From Lentinula raphanica (Eukaryota > Basidiomycota > Agaricomycetes > Agaricales > Omphalotaceae): 64,000 bases of DNA. Position numbers and translations under genes: made by a program. Location: positions 930,001 through 994,000 of the forward strand of contig JANVFP010000012.1 of NCBI GenBank assembly GCA_027919835.1, in the 5' to 3' direction. Shown here in pieces: positions 34,001 through 45,549 of this stretch. How positions within the stretch are numbered: position 1 is the first letter of the stretch; every line of letters begins with the position of its first letter. The notes under the pieces are model-generated. The model was not told the origin of the DNA, did no database searches, and saw only the letters and a program-made list of their open reading frames with translations.

Positions 34001-35270
34001 GTCGGAGACCAGATATCTTCCTCTATATCGAGGAGTTCAGATATTGCAAGGAGAGTGACTTCATCACGAGCAGCGCGGTTATTCGTGAGAATGGCATTGA
34101 CCTACGAGAAACTTGTCAATGTCCATGCAGTCATGCAGATCAGATACTATATACCTTAGGCGAGTCTGACATGTATCTGTCGAAGAAGGATTGTACGCCT
34201 TTAGCTCGAGCCTTGATCTCTGAAATCGCGGTCTCTACGTTGACGTTGATTCGAACCAGGTCTAAGAGGTTTTCGCGGACTACCTCGTCGATCTTCTCAT
34301 CCAAAAACCGATCGTTCCAACAACGGTCGGATAAGCACGCCTGTACTACCGTATGGAGAATATGTCCCCACACCAACGCAGGGGACATGTCACTGGAGGA
34401 ACGGACCATGCCTGACAGAAGAGGGCGACGACGACACTGGGCGGCTGTAGAGACGGCTGTGGCAGTAAGGAGAAGATCCGGATGAAGAATAAGAAGATTA
34501 TGCTTGGATGAGATAGTGATTGAAGATGTTATAGAAGATGATGATTGAGAAAGTGGCATAAATGTTCCAATGATATTGATGATATCCTCTGTGAAACGAT
34601 ATATCAGACGAGCTACCTGATATTCAGCGAGGTCATTTCGTACTAGGCTTGATTCCCGTTGTAACCCAGTCATCCTGTAGGACAACAGACCGACGTTCCC
34701 CACACTCAAGGCGCACGATGAGGTTCTGGTAGTGCACCGGTGAGCAGATTCCACAGGAGATCGGGAAAGTACGTACTTTTGAAAGTCGACCTTCTATATC
34801 GTTTTCAGAGACTGTTTCGACGATACATCTTACGCATGTTTCGCTGACGTGTTTAGATCCGGCCAAATGAAAGGTCTAGTTTCACAAGGTGAGCATTGGT
34901 TGGACGCGACAACGAATTGAGATCTATATACCTCTCTATTGGGCTTCTTCTTTGGTGATATTTCATTCGAATCCCAATCCCAATCATCCTCCATGCCCTC
35001 TAGCATTGCTTTCATATCTACATTGTCAGCTGAGAAAACTCTCGACGGAGAGGGACCGGCGCGTTTGAGTATCCCTGGTAGTCGTGTCAGTGATTGAGAT
35101 CTGTGCTTTCTGAAAGGCGTGCGCGGTTGCCGAGTACTATGTGTAGTGTTTGGCTTTTTCTTCGAAGGTGAAGGAGTCGGTGGGGCGTACCAAACCGAGT
35201 CATCTAGCTCTGCAAAAAGGTCATGCATAAGCGCAGCCTCTTCTTGAGCAGACCGAATGACCGGAGGCAT
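31037..35270 (-). CDS. DNA2: Dna2 nuclease-helicase
   Basis: Dna2 processes Okazaki flaps and resects DNA ends, in nucleus and mitochondria. The N-terminus [20 protein letters not shown] leads into a Ser/Lys-rich region. The RecB-type nuclease has [19 protein letters not shown] and the iron-sulphur cysteines in [17 protein letters not shown]. The superfamily-1 helicase has Walker [10 protein letters not shown], motif II VDEASQI, motif [13 protein letters not shown], motif [22 protein letters not shown] and motif [21 protein letters not shown]. Many short introns; exon ends were not all resolved. The start is only 145 bp from the FunK1 copy C start, so the two genes share a divergent promoter at the edge of the inverted duplication. 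Confidence 0.9.
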
Positions 35271-35415
35271 GATGGTAAGAGTTGTATAAACGGCCCGATG
35301 ACGCGTGCAACGCGTTGAATCTCAGTCAGGTGATCCCATTCTTACGTGCCGACAACCCTAACCCAGGCCCTCGCTCAAATAATTCTGCTACCCTTGATTC
35401 AAAGTTCAAACTACG

Positions 35416-37943
35416 ATGTCGTTGGCATCCGACCCTCACCCCTACCCCCATTCCTCATCCAGATATACGAGCGAAATTGGATCTAGTCTTGACTTTTGGG
35501 AAGATTCGAAGGATGAAAGCAGCTTTAAGCTCAAAGGGCACATCTGGCAGTTCACTGTGGACCAGCTCGCACACGCGCTCTCAGCCAAAACTAGGAACCA
35601 AGATGTATCACCCCTCGCACCAGGATATTTTGACTCTGTGGATGACTACGCCGTCTGCATTGACGAATATGGCTCGGAAATCAAGATGGCTTGTCAGGAA
35701 TTCGTGTTCCAAGCACCCGAAGTTCTACTCGTCTCTGGAGGAGATAATTATCGAGATGTTGTAGGCCTGCTAAATAAGGGCATCGAAGTCTGTTTGGCTC
35801 AACTGTCTAAAGACCGCGACGTGTTCTATCGCGACCTCAAATTCTGCGTCTGGGACAAACCGATGAAGGACGGTGTTGGAGGCCCTGAATCACCTCATGG
35901 TGCGGGCATAAAAGGATTTGGAAACTCGGTACCAGATCAACTTTTCTGGAGTCCTCCCGATGAAGGTGGTATGCAGATGGCTATCCCGGTTGAGGTAAAC
36001 GAGGATTGGCAAGAGTTAGTCCTTCAAGCGGGTACTAATGCCTGCTATCTATTTAGCGCCAGTTCACTACGACAATTCGCTTTGGTCATTGGCTACAATC
36101 GCAAGGATCATAACCTCAGATTCCTTGTTTTTCATTGCGGAGGTTGCACAGCTTCTGTGCCGTTGGATCTTGACGAAGTTCCTGGTCAAGAAGGTTTCAT
36201 CCGATTGCTCTTCTCTATCTTCACCTGGAGAACTCGCGCCGACGCTGGGTTTGCTGCGTGGTGCAACAATGCGCAAGTTTGCCTTCCTCTGTTACAGAAT
36301 GAGGCTAGAAATATTGCTCCTTTCATCGTCGATATTGACCGTGTCTTGCATCAAACTTTCTGTGTACGGGGCCGCTCGCCTCGCGTATTCTGCCTTAAGG
36401 TCCCCGGTGCATGCCAGAAACGACCAGTCGCAAACCTCATGCCTGCAACTCACATGAGGCTCAGACGTTCTTCCTCAAGGACCCGGGAGAATGAAGGGAA
36501 AACAGCAGCAAAGAAGGTTTCGAACACGAGCAGCCACGTCGATCAACATTGCTCAGATACGACTCGAGCAGGAAACGCTCAAAGCGATTCTAGGAAGAGT
36601 CAGAAGAGGGAAATCAATAAGGATAAAGGCTGGTCGTCTTCCAATATGTCCTTTAGTACTGTCTGAGCCGATCCACAGCTGAGGTCGTACCCAGTTCCCT
36701 CAATCCAGCTCACGCGTCAGACCATCAACTCAAAAACACGAATCTTCACATTCATTGGCCCTCCTTGAAGTTTGATTCCCTCGAACGGAGCGATTTCAAC
36801 AATACCGTTATGAAACTCTGCTGGACGCCAGATCGTGGCTCAAAACATGGACCCATAGAACCTGACTTCCTTCGTGATTGCAGCAATATGTTCGGAGTCC
36901 CGAAGCACCTATACTCTTTCCAAGTATATCATGACATTGGCAGCCCGACCACGAACCACCTCTTTCTCCCCCCTCCTTCTGATGATCTGGAGCAATACCG
37001 GTGGCATGTATTGGGAAAGCCTATAATTGAGAAACCAGACCGCCGGTCTCTTCTAGGCCACATAATGATCTTTGCTGGACATTCCCTCTTAACTGCGCGA
37101 GATTTTCCTTCGCTGATTCGAGCAATTCTCCATGCTCTGATAGGTAAGCATATTGCTTTTGGGTTTTGCAATCCTGACTTTGTTTGAAGGATACTACAAT
37201 ATGTGTCAAAAGAATTACCAACACTGCGACCTCAGCATTGATAATGTTTTGATGGTCGATGAACCGATTACAACTCAACCATTCAGGATCGAAAATCCCA
37301 ATCCTATTCAGCAGGAAATCCTCAATTTGTGCAAAACATTAACGATCAACGACCGGTGTTATGGCTTTGTCATTGATGGGGATATGTCCGTCCATTGGGA
37401 TACCTACTTCGAAGATGAAGATGTGGGCACCAAAACTGTATCAATCTGTATCAATATGGGATTTGCATATCAACTGACAATTGTTGCGTTGTGTAGGGCA
37501 CATCGGAATTCATGTCTGACTGGTTGTTCAATCGAATGCTCAAAAATCACCTGCATTCTCCACTTGACGATTTCGCCTCACTTTACTTTGTGACACAATG
37601 GGCGTGTGTTTTCCGCGAGCTTGCTCAGAAGGAGCGCTTTCAATGTGAAGGCTTTGTTCAAGTGTGGCAAACAAAACTTGCAGGTAACATTGATCAAAGG
37701 ACATCCGTCACTCACCAGATCAATCACGAGAGATTACGGGCTAATGAATACGGAGCATTTCTAGTGCAAGCTCAGCCATTTCTTAAACAATGGTATAGTT
37801 TGATTGAAAACTTGAGGGATGAGTTTCGGGACCCGCCTCCTGAAGGATGGAATGCTGGGATATTTCGTCAGATCATAGACGAAGTGTTGTTGTCTTTTCT
37901 CAAAGTTGTTATTGACTCGAGGGTTTTAGAAAGCATGGTTTGA
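35416..37943 (+). CDS. FunK1 fungal-type protein kinase, copy C, uninterrupted
   Basis: Exons 35416-36628, 36679-37143, 37190-37437 and 37497-37943 give an open frame of about 790 residues ending RVLESMV. N-terminal region: DFWEDSKDESSFKLKGHIW, FTVDQLAHALSAKTR. Middle: QFALVIGYNRKDHNLRFLVF, FIRLLFSIFTWRTRADAGF, FIVDIDRVLHQTFCVRGRS, HCDLSIDNVLMVDE, CYGFVIDGDMSVHWD, SDWLFNRMLKNHLHSP, LDDFASLYFVTQWACVF. The catalytic-loop arginine of HRD is cysteine, as in copy A, and the DFG position reads DGD. The first intron has GC at its donor (AAAG|GCTGGT); the nearest GT alternative creates a stop. This is the best candidate for a functional product among the three copies, though HCD makes catalysis uncertain. 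Confidence 0.82.
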
Positions 37944-38336
37944 TATGATGATAGCTCTAGTACTATGTATGTAGTATGTGCTTTCCCGAACTCAGAATAT
38001 CTTTCCCAATGTGGACGAAGTTTGAAGGATGGACATTCGGTGCGCTTTTGATTACATTCAGGTCAATGAAATACATAGGTCAACCAGTGGCAGATTATCC
38101 GACACGGTCTGCAAATTCTTCTCCTCGAAGGAGGTTTTGGTATTGGTATACTATCTGATAAACTTCCAAATAGTTGCCAGTGTCTTCACCACGAAGTCCG
38201 ACACTGCGAGTAGTCTCATTATGTACTTACATGATGCGGCGATATTGGTAAGGCTTGAATGTTATGGTCGTTGTCGCTCAAGCTGCTTGTGAGCAATTCT
38301 GAGAGAGAAAAAACATTCTTGAGTCTTGCCTTCGTG

Positions 38337-38429
38337 CTTTCAGGGAAAATCGAACCCCCGGCGGGTCGAGACAAGATACTACTAAATGGCAACGACCCAG
38401 GTCCCAGGTTACCAGTACCCCATTGATGC
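38337..38429 (-). pseudogene. tRNA-Gly(GCC) pseudogene in arm C
   Basis: Mirrors tRNA copy 4. It has a 7-nt duplication (CCTGGGACCTGGG) between the D arm and anticodon stem. The 3' T stem and acceptor read TTTTCCCTGAAAGC instead of TTCCCCCTTAATGC, so neither stem can close. The D loop reads TACTGG instead of TAGTGG. Confidence 0.85.
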
Positions 38430-38559
38430 TGTGATCAAACCTGCGGCCTAAGGAGGGTGAAGAGGTCCTCTCAGTCTAATTATGTAGGTGTATGTATGGA
38501 AATCACTTGAATTGAACAAAAGTGCCACAAAAAGCCAACAATAATATCTACACTGACTG

Positions 38560-38750
38560 AAAGCATATGTATGTTCAGCACCCTTGAAACCCTCTCCCGT
38601 CTTTCTCTTTCCCTTCATGTTTTCGTGGTTGTTGTCGTCGACGCCGACCGCACCCCAGTCATCTTCCCCTCAAATTAAGAACTCATCCCTCTCCCTCTCC
38701 TCCTCACTCACACTCGGACATACATCTTTCTGAGCGAGGAAGAAGCTGTC
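38560..38750 (-). pseudogene. Remnant of the RIX7 3' end in arm C
   Basis: The reverse complement matches the last about 160 bp of RIX7 plus its 3' flank (shared GGGAAAGAGAAAGACGGGAG and GAGGAGAGGGAGAGG-type tracts). The frame is broken and the match ends near 38750, giving one boundary of the duplicated segment. Confidence 0.75.
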
Positions 38751-38879
38751 CGAGGCGCTTGAGCCTACTCAGTAGACAATAAAAAATTTCTCTAAACTCT
38801 TCTTATCCTTGAACTACAAGGGGCTTCAGCTGAGAATCCGCCTTCAACTGCCTACGAGAGACAAATACATTTGAAACGA

Positions 38880-41082
38880 CTATGAATTTTTTGAGTTTAT
38901 GAAAGCAGGGACTCTGTGCAGATCAATGACCCCGACCAGTCGGCATTCCAGTGCCATCGCTATTCGATCGATGTTATGCGATTTATGAGTCTGCCAGTCT
39001 ATCTCGAACACCCCAGGCCTTTCAGCGCCAGCAAACCACGACCATATCTTCGTTTGAGTCTAAGATTCGAACTATTGAGCGACGTTAACCCCATGACTAA
39101 GTGCACAATCTCACCTTCAAGTCATACACATGCAACCATCCGTCACCACCACCTGTGGTTAGCCAATGATTACTCGGACTGATGTCGAGTGCATAGACAG
39201 GTCTCTTGTGATCTGCAAAGGCATGAAGACATCGTCCTGTTACAGAGTCCCATAGCCGTGTTGCACCATCGAATGAACCGCTGTGTTTCAAATGTTATCA
39301 AGAGTGACCTGGATGATATGGAAGAAGATACACACGTAGCAATCAACTCGTTCTCGGTCCCTGGAGGTTGATACCAGCCGATGGTACTGACGGAATGCTT
39401 GTGACCCTCGAGGATGGTAACTTGATCCGCGTTGTCCGAGCCACCAAGACCCGGAATAGCATCAGCTTCAGAAGGCGTTGACGCTGAGATTTTTGACACG
39501 TCCCATATCCGAGTGGTCATATCGTCTGAACACGATGCAAGACGTGTTCCAGAGGGGTTGGATTTAATTTGATTGATTTCATCGGTGTGCCCACTGAAGG
39601 AGACAAGTCATTCGAAAGTACGATAGCTCGTTGGCAGCAAACGTACCCAAATGTTTTGATAAACCGTTCTTCGTCGACACTAAATATATGAACTTGTCTA
39701 TCGGCACCGCAGCTCGCAAACATCGTATCATTCAGCCAGTCTACGTCTAGACAGCAGTCTAGAGTCCAATGAATCAGCCCCCTCGAACAACCTCGACATT
39801 CTAGGATTGGCTTACCTTTGTGTGCATGGTATTGTCGGTGCAACTTTCTACCTGCAACGTCCCAAAGACACGAACTTCCGTCTAAACTTGCAGTCAGGAG
39901 CCAGCGACCCGATGGCGAGAATCTTGTCGTAAATATTGGACCCTGTGAAAGAGATTGTTGATGAAAACAAACGGTAGCATATCTTAGCGCAGTTACCTTA
40001 TGTGCATCACTTTCAAAGTACATCTTGCCTGCTGTGTCACAGATTCGCAATTTGGAATCATATGAGGCGATAGCAAGCAATGTCCCATCTGGACTCCAGC
40101 TCAGGCAAGTCAGATCGGCAGCTTCCGTTTGAGGAAAAGAGTCAATTGTGATTGGATCTGTAACCTGCGCGGATTCAGTTGTTGTCTCTGGCAGCGTCCA
40201 TATTTTGACCACAGCGTCTTTGGAGCTGGATGAGAAGCATGAGAGTAACTTCAATGTAAGTCATCAAGTCCTACCCAGAGGCCAACAGGTTACACTTGAC
40301 AGGATTGAATGCACATACAAACACCTGAGGAGTTCATGAAGATGCGCATATAGATAAAGAAGAGGCCTTGATTGTTACCTCAGTTGTATGCCCCGACATT
40401 AAAGTGATAGCACTTGGATCAGTGATATCGTCAACAGGACCTTGAAGCAGTTTCTTTGGCTTTGATGAATGTTTCTTAGAAGATTCCGGCGCCTTTTGCT
40501 TCGCTAGAGCCACGTGAGATGCGAGAGGTGCAGAGATCTAAGTTCGACGAACTTTCTACCGGGATGTCGACATCCATATCGTTTGAGTTCTTTCGGGCGC
40601 GTTTTTCGATAGAGGCGGTACTTCGCGGCAGCGGACTGATCTTGCGTCTGGCAGTATCTGGGATTACGCTGATGCTTTGCATAGGAGGAGGAACCATCAT
40701 CATTGGGGGTGCATATGGCGTAACAAAGTTGTGTGATGGGGGAGCATTTGGGGAGCATGTATGTGGTTCGAGCAGAGAGAACACGGCTTTGCATTTGATG
40801 GCGGATTCTCCACCTTGGAAGTGACATTCAACTTCATTGTAGAGTAAAGATTTGCTGAGAAGTTCGACTAGTTCTCCTCTTGGTACGTGTTTTCTGAAAA
40901 CTGGTGATCTTTCGAGTTGGGATTCCTTCACGAGAGTGTAAGCTGAGTGTTCGAATCCTAGCAGAAATCAAGTGACGAGTTAGCGAATAGATGCTGTATA
41001 TGTAAGAGAGCATACCAGAATCTCTGAGATATGCGTATATCAGACGATTGATTTCATCTGAAGTGATAGAGATTGTGGACAT
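38880..41082 (-). CDS. SIF2: LisH/WD40 protein, Sif2/TBL1-like
   Basis: Sif2/TBL1 proteins are scaffold subunits of Set3C/NCoR-type histone-deacetylase complexes in the nucleus. The start MSTISITSDEINRLIYAYLR is a LisH motif, continuing FEHSAYTLVKESQ across the first intron, then an F-box-like region (RGELVELLSKSLLYNEVE). A Lys/Arg-rich linker precedes the WD40 propeller: DPITIDSFPQTEAADLTCLS, WSPDGTLLAIASYDSKLRI, FSPSGRWLLTASLDGSSCLW, LSPSNHWLTTGGGDGWLHVY-type repeats, each ending in a W or Y turn. The end WSWFAGAERPGVFEIDWQTH to LVGVIDLHRVPAF is typical of TBL1. The stop is at 38880-38882. Multiple short introns. Confidence 0.88.
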
Positions 41083-42170
41083 TTCCTGAAGAGAGAGGAC
41101 TTCAACAAACAGCAAAAGTTGAATAAGCGCCTGTGTACATAAACCGGTCAACCGGCCAGCGTCCCGTTTCCGAGGAATGCATTACATAGTCAACCAATCA
41201 AAACTTGGGGGCGGTATCCATGTCGGTGGAAGATACTGATACCGATACCGATTGCGTAATCACACAGCCACATCCTTCCTATAGGCGCTCAGCAGCTCTG
41301 AGCAGCGAGGACTGAGTAGTTTGCTTCAAAGTTGATTATTACTGACTTACCTCTCATTACTACTAATATAAGTACTGTAAATAATACCATTGAAGATGTG
41401 AGACTCGGAGAGAGCAAATGCCAGACCAACTCTTGATGCAAGCAAAAGTTAAAAGCAGTAAACTTGCAACATTTTCAGAAAGTAATTTATTCTTTGTTAT
41501 CAAATGAAGCTCATCCAATGGTCCCGGTCAACCGTTAGACCATGTAAATAAATCAGAACAATCAAATATAAAAGTAGTGCTCATCTCGAGTCTTCTCGAG
41601 TACATTGAGCGGGTAAGCGCCTAACGGCGCTAAATTCAAGTCACGCAACCTGCCGGTATCCTTGAATTACCTTTTATGTATCATTTTGAGAAAATTCAAC
41701 TCGCAGAGCACATCTTGCTTGCTGGCACACAAAAAGGATAGTCAAAAATCAAAAGCCACACTCTCTACATGGTGAATATCTTAGGAGGCACAGAAACCAG
41801 AGAATATCCCTTAAAACCTTACTTACAACTGCACAATCTGCACAATCCAAGATGTGTCAATTATCATTGTTGTAGGAATATTTTAAAGAACATCTTGCTC
41901 GCATAATATTCATAGTACTGGTGTAGTACATGCTGGCTATGAGCAAAGAGGAATTAAGTACTATGACAATGAGAATACTGGTTTCTTTCTCTTTCCTCTC
42001 TTTCCTTTTTTGGAAAATTTCCTTTTTGAATTAATTTTTATTTCACCCACCGACATCGCTATCGGGCCAAAACTTGTTTTCTATGTTTTACACTACTCCG
42101 GATATAAGTCGGGGAAGTTGATGAATAATTATTGTACCCGTGTCTTTCTTCTCTCCTTACCGTCGTCGAC
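41083..42170. other. AT-rich divergent intergenic region
   Basis: Between the SIF2 and DCAF11-like starts. It is noticeably A/T-rich from about 41330 to 42060, with no inverted-repeat ends, RNA gene or coding segment recognised. Presumed to hold both promoters. Confidence 0.45.
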
Positions 42171-44705
42171 ATGGACGACGACGACAACCTTATTCATCTC
42201 AATGCTGATCAGGCCGAAGCTCTGCAACAGCTAGTTTCCATCAATCGTGGTTCTCAAACTCTCTTGAGTCTGTTGCCCTTGCCTGCTCTTTTCTCCCGAC
42301 AGCTATCTCAAACAAGATAACAGATTTAATAGCATCTGCTCAGTCGAGGGATAACAGGTCTTTCGCAGCTGCTTTAGTGAATCTGTTATCAGCAGATTCT
42401 GAGCAGGAAGAGGATGACCAAGACCAGGACTACCACGACGAGGAAGAGGAGGAAGATGACGAGGAATCCTTCCGAGTATTACACAACAGCAACTTTGCAT
42501 TCAAGCCACATACCACTCCTCAAGCTGCAGGCGTCGATTTAATTAAAAGTGGCGAGTTCGGTCGAGTGGTCCCCAAGATCAAGGCTCGGAGAAACGACCG
42601 AAACCTGGCTAACATTTTCAACAGACGTCTAGATAGACCTCATCCTGCCATTTATAAGGAGGACTATGTCTCGGTATGTTGGGCTTAACATGTAAGTTAT
42701 CGCACCGTGGCACTAAAGCCTGGTGATCCCAGAACATTGTCCCGAACTCCAATGGAGTGATAGTAGCCAACTACGATGCAAACATATACACTGCACAGTA
42801 CTCAAAGGGCAAGATACATAGTTCTTTCAGTTTTCGCTGCTTCGTTGCTGATTCTGAGTGCCTCAGATTCATCCTTCTTCTATACTTGCTCGCAAGGTAG
42901 ATACTCCGTCCTCCGATTCTTGCCAAGTGTGCTTTAACATCTGTGTAGATTTTCGCCTTCACATTTACGACACTACTAAACCGCCAGATATGTCACGAGA
43001 GAACGCACATGATGGAGGCCCATCTACAACAATGAAGCTCAGTCGCAGCATACAAGGGCGGCATGGTCGTTGGACAATCACAGATGCTAACCTATCTCCC
43101 GACAATGATAGGTGCGCTCAATCGAGTCATTTGTTGCGCGAGTTACTGTTGTTGATACCTTTCAACTTAGGATCATCTATTCTTCAATCGTACGTTGCTC
43201 CATTCTCCCAGAGACATCCAGTAGCTAATCAAGATACCCACTGTAGACTTCTACTGCATACATTTGCAGTACAAAAGATGATAGTCCTGCACAGATACCT
43301 ATTCCATTCCATGATTCTGGAGGCCAATACCGTGGCGGAGACTTTTGGGATTCTGGTGGATCCTTTGGTATATTTTCCTGTAGGTTCTCAGCAGATGGAA
43401 ATGAGGTCATTGCTGGTGGACGCGGACACATTTATGGTTAGTTATGTCTCGCATCCCTTCTACTGCAAGTAACTCATGGAATGAATGATGTTTTCGTAGT
43501 CTACGATCTTCTGGCTAACAAACGAAGTCAGTCGATGGCACTTGAAAAATCGATGAACAGCTGTACTGATGATATTCGTGTAGGCGTCAAGATCTTAGCA
43601 CATCAGAGCGATGTTAATAGCTGTTGTTGGGCTGATACATCGTCTGGAAATGTGCTTGTCAGCGCTTCTGATGATACTTTTTTGAAAGTCTGGTACGTTT
43701 ACAAACCGCCCACAAGCAGAATGAAATAGAGAATGCATTACAGGGATAGACGATCGCTTGGAAGCTCACCCAAACCATCTGGTGTTCTTGTCGGACACAC
43801 GGAAGGCATCACATATGTTTCTGCCAAGGGTGACGGACGATACGTTCTATCTAATGGCAAAGATCAAGCGATGCGGCTATGGGACCTCCGGAAGATGCGA
43901 AGCAATAGCGAATATGAGAGAACGGCTCACATCGACTATGGTCTCCCGCATTTCGACTATAGGTTGGGTTTTCCCAAGCTCCCACTTATGATTATTCACT
44001 GATGTCTTTATCAAGAACTGCGTGGTACCCCAGGCCCAGGTACAGGGCACATCCTCTGGACTGTAGTGTCATGACGTACCGAGGGCATGCAGTCCTAACA
44101 ACTCTCATTCGCTGCCACTTTTCTCCTATCGAAACAACAGGGGGGCAATATCTGTACTCAGGATCTGCGGATGGGAAAGTACATGTGAGCTGCTGTACTA
44201 ATCCGGTGCGAGGATATTGACTGATATGGACCCAAGATATGGTCACTAGATGGGACTTTGGTCCAAGTGCTTGACCGTTCGAAGACACTTCCCATGCATA
44301 TAGATCCCTCCGGGCCTGAATATAATCCACAACCCGCCAGACGTGGTAGAGATCATTCTTCGTGCGTGCGCGACGTCAGTTGGTCATCTGAGGTTCGTGT
44401 TCTACACACATTGTCCCTGTCGACTGTTAGCGTTGACCTTCAATACCATTTGCTCACAGCAACCGGTCATGATATCTGCCGCTTGGGACTCCTCCCATTA
44501 CGGAAGCTCACTTGCTCGACATGAGTGGAAAGGATTATCGAAGATGTCAAACTCGCTCAAGGATTGGGAAGAGAAAAGACGCCAGGAGGAGGCGGAGGAA
44601 TTGGGCTCAAGTTCGACGCGAAGATCATCAAGTCGCATCCAACAACAGAGATCATTTCGACGACTATTCATGCCTGGGATGTACGATGCAGACGATTCTA
44701 TGTAG
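42171..44705 (+). CDS. DCAF11: WD40 protein, DCAF11/WDR23 (LEC14B)-like
   Basis: DCAF11/WDR23 is a substrate receptor of CUL4-DDB1 ubiquitin ligases. The N-terminus MDDDDNLIHLNADQAEALQQ leads to a strongly acidic stretch and then IKARRNDRNLANIFNRRLDR. The diagnostic core is GRHGRWTITDANLSPDNDR, with flanking WD40 blades: VPNSNGVIVANYDANIYTAQ, ILAHQSDVNSCCWADTSSGN, VLVGHTEGITYVSAKGDGRY, VLSNGKDQAMRLWDLRK, YLYSGSADGKVH, ISAAWDSSHYGSSLARHEW. The C-terminus is Arg/Ser-rich and ends MYDADDSM. About a dozen exons; not all splice sites were resolved. Confidence 0.85.
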
Positions 44706-44950
44706 CTTTGAATTCATCTATGTTTTGTTTTTGTGAACTAATGTATGTACTCGGAATCATTTGCATGTACTGGACAATTTAGCTCAACTCACTGAACTGG
44801 GCAAATGTGAGTGCTGGTCTGGTCTGGTCTGACCGTCTGGTGCCATCATCAAGCGCCCAGATGCCGGATGACCGGCGCTGATCAAACCATCTCAGTTTTC
44901 TGTCCATTCTCGTCCTCAGTCTTATCCTCCTCGTCTCTCTATCCAACAAA

Positions 44951-45549
44951 ATGGTTAGTTGCTTCATTCCTGCGTGTCTTCTGAGGCTTCGGAGCTATGT
45001 GTGGAGAATATTATAAAAAGATTGTTGGTGAAATGGATGGATTATAGGACCGGAAACTGGATGACCTTTGGGAAATTCAAAAACTAATGATAACTTTTCT
45101 TTCAGAGTAACACCGATCTCGCAGCTTCATACGCGGCCCTCATCCTCGCTGATGACGGAGTTGAAATCACCGTGCGTTACTTGTTGATGAATGGGTATCA
45201 GAGGTTCATCTAATCTTACTATGTCAGGCCGATAAAATCGTCGCCCTAACAAGTGCTGCTGGTGTTGACCTCGAGCCTATATGGGCATCACTATTAGCAA
45301 AGGCTTTGGAAGGCAAGAATGTGAAGGAGCTGCTTTCAAATGTGGGCTCAGGAGGAGGAGCACCTGCTGCTGTTGCAACTTCTGCGGCTGGCGGTGCTGG
45401 TGCCGCTGCAGCCGAAGCACCAAAAGAAGAAGAGAAGAAGGAAGAGGAGAAGGAGGAGTCAGACGAGGATATGGTTCGTCGCTTTGCGCTCTGTTCATTG
45501 GTGTTGAACTTATACCCAAATTTTACAGGGCTTCGGTCTCTTCGACTAA
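44951..45549 (+). CDS. RPP1: 60S acidic ribosomal protein P1
   Basis: P1 forms the ribosomal stalk with P0 and P2 and recruits elongation factors. Exons 44951-44953 (only the ATG), 45106-45171, 45228-45473 and 45529-45549. The product reads [60 protein letters not shown], an Ala-rich hinge, a Glu/Lys-rich stretch and the conserved end SDEDMGFGLFD. The first coding exon consists of the start codon alone, followed by a 152-nt intron; the last exon is 21 nt and encodes GFGLFD. Both are in phase 0. Confidence 0.94.

Larger units (their letters stand above)
35340..38750. repeat. Inverted segmental duplication, arm C
   Basis: Reverse-orientation match to 21080-25530. In order: FunK1 copy C, its 3' flank, a damaged tRNA-Gly and a remnant of the last RIX7 exon. 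It lacks both transposons present in arm A; the empty target sites are single copies at 37730-37737 and 38033-38041. Boundaries are approximate. Confidence 0.85.
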
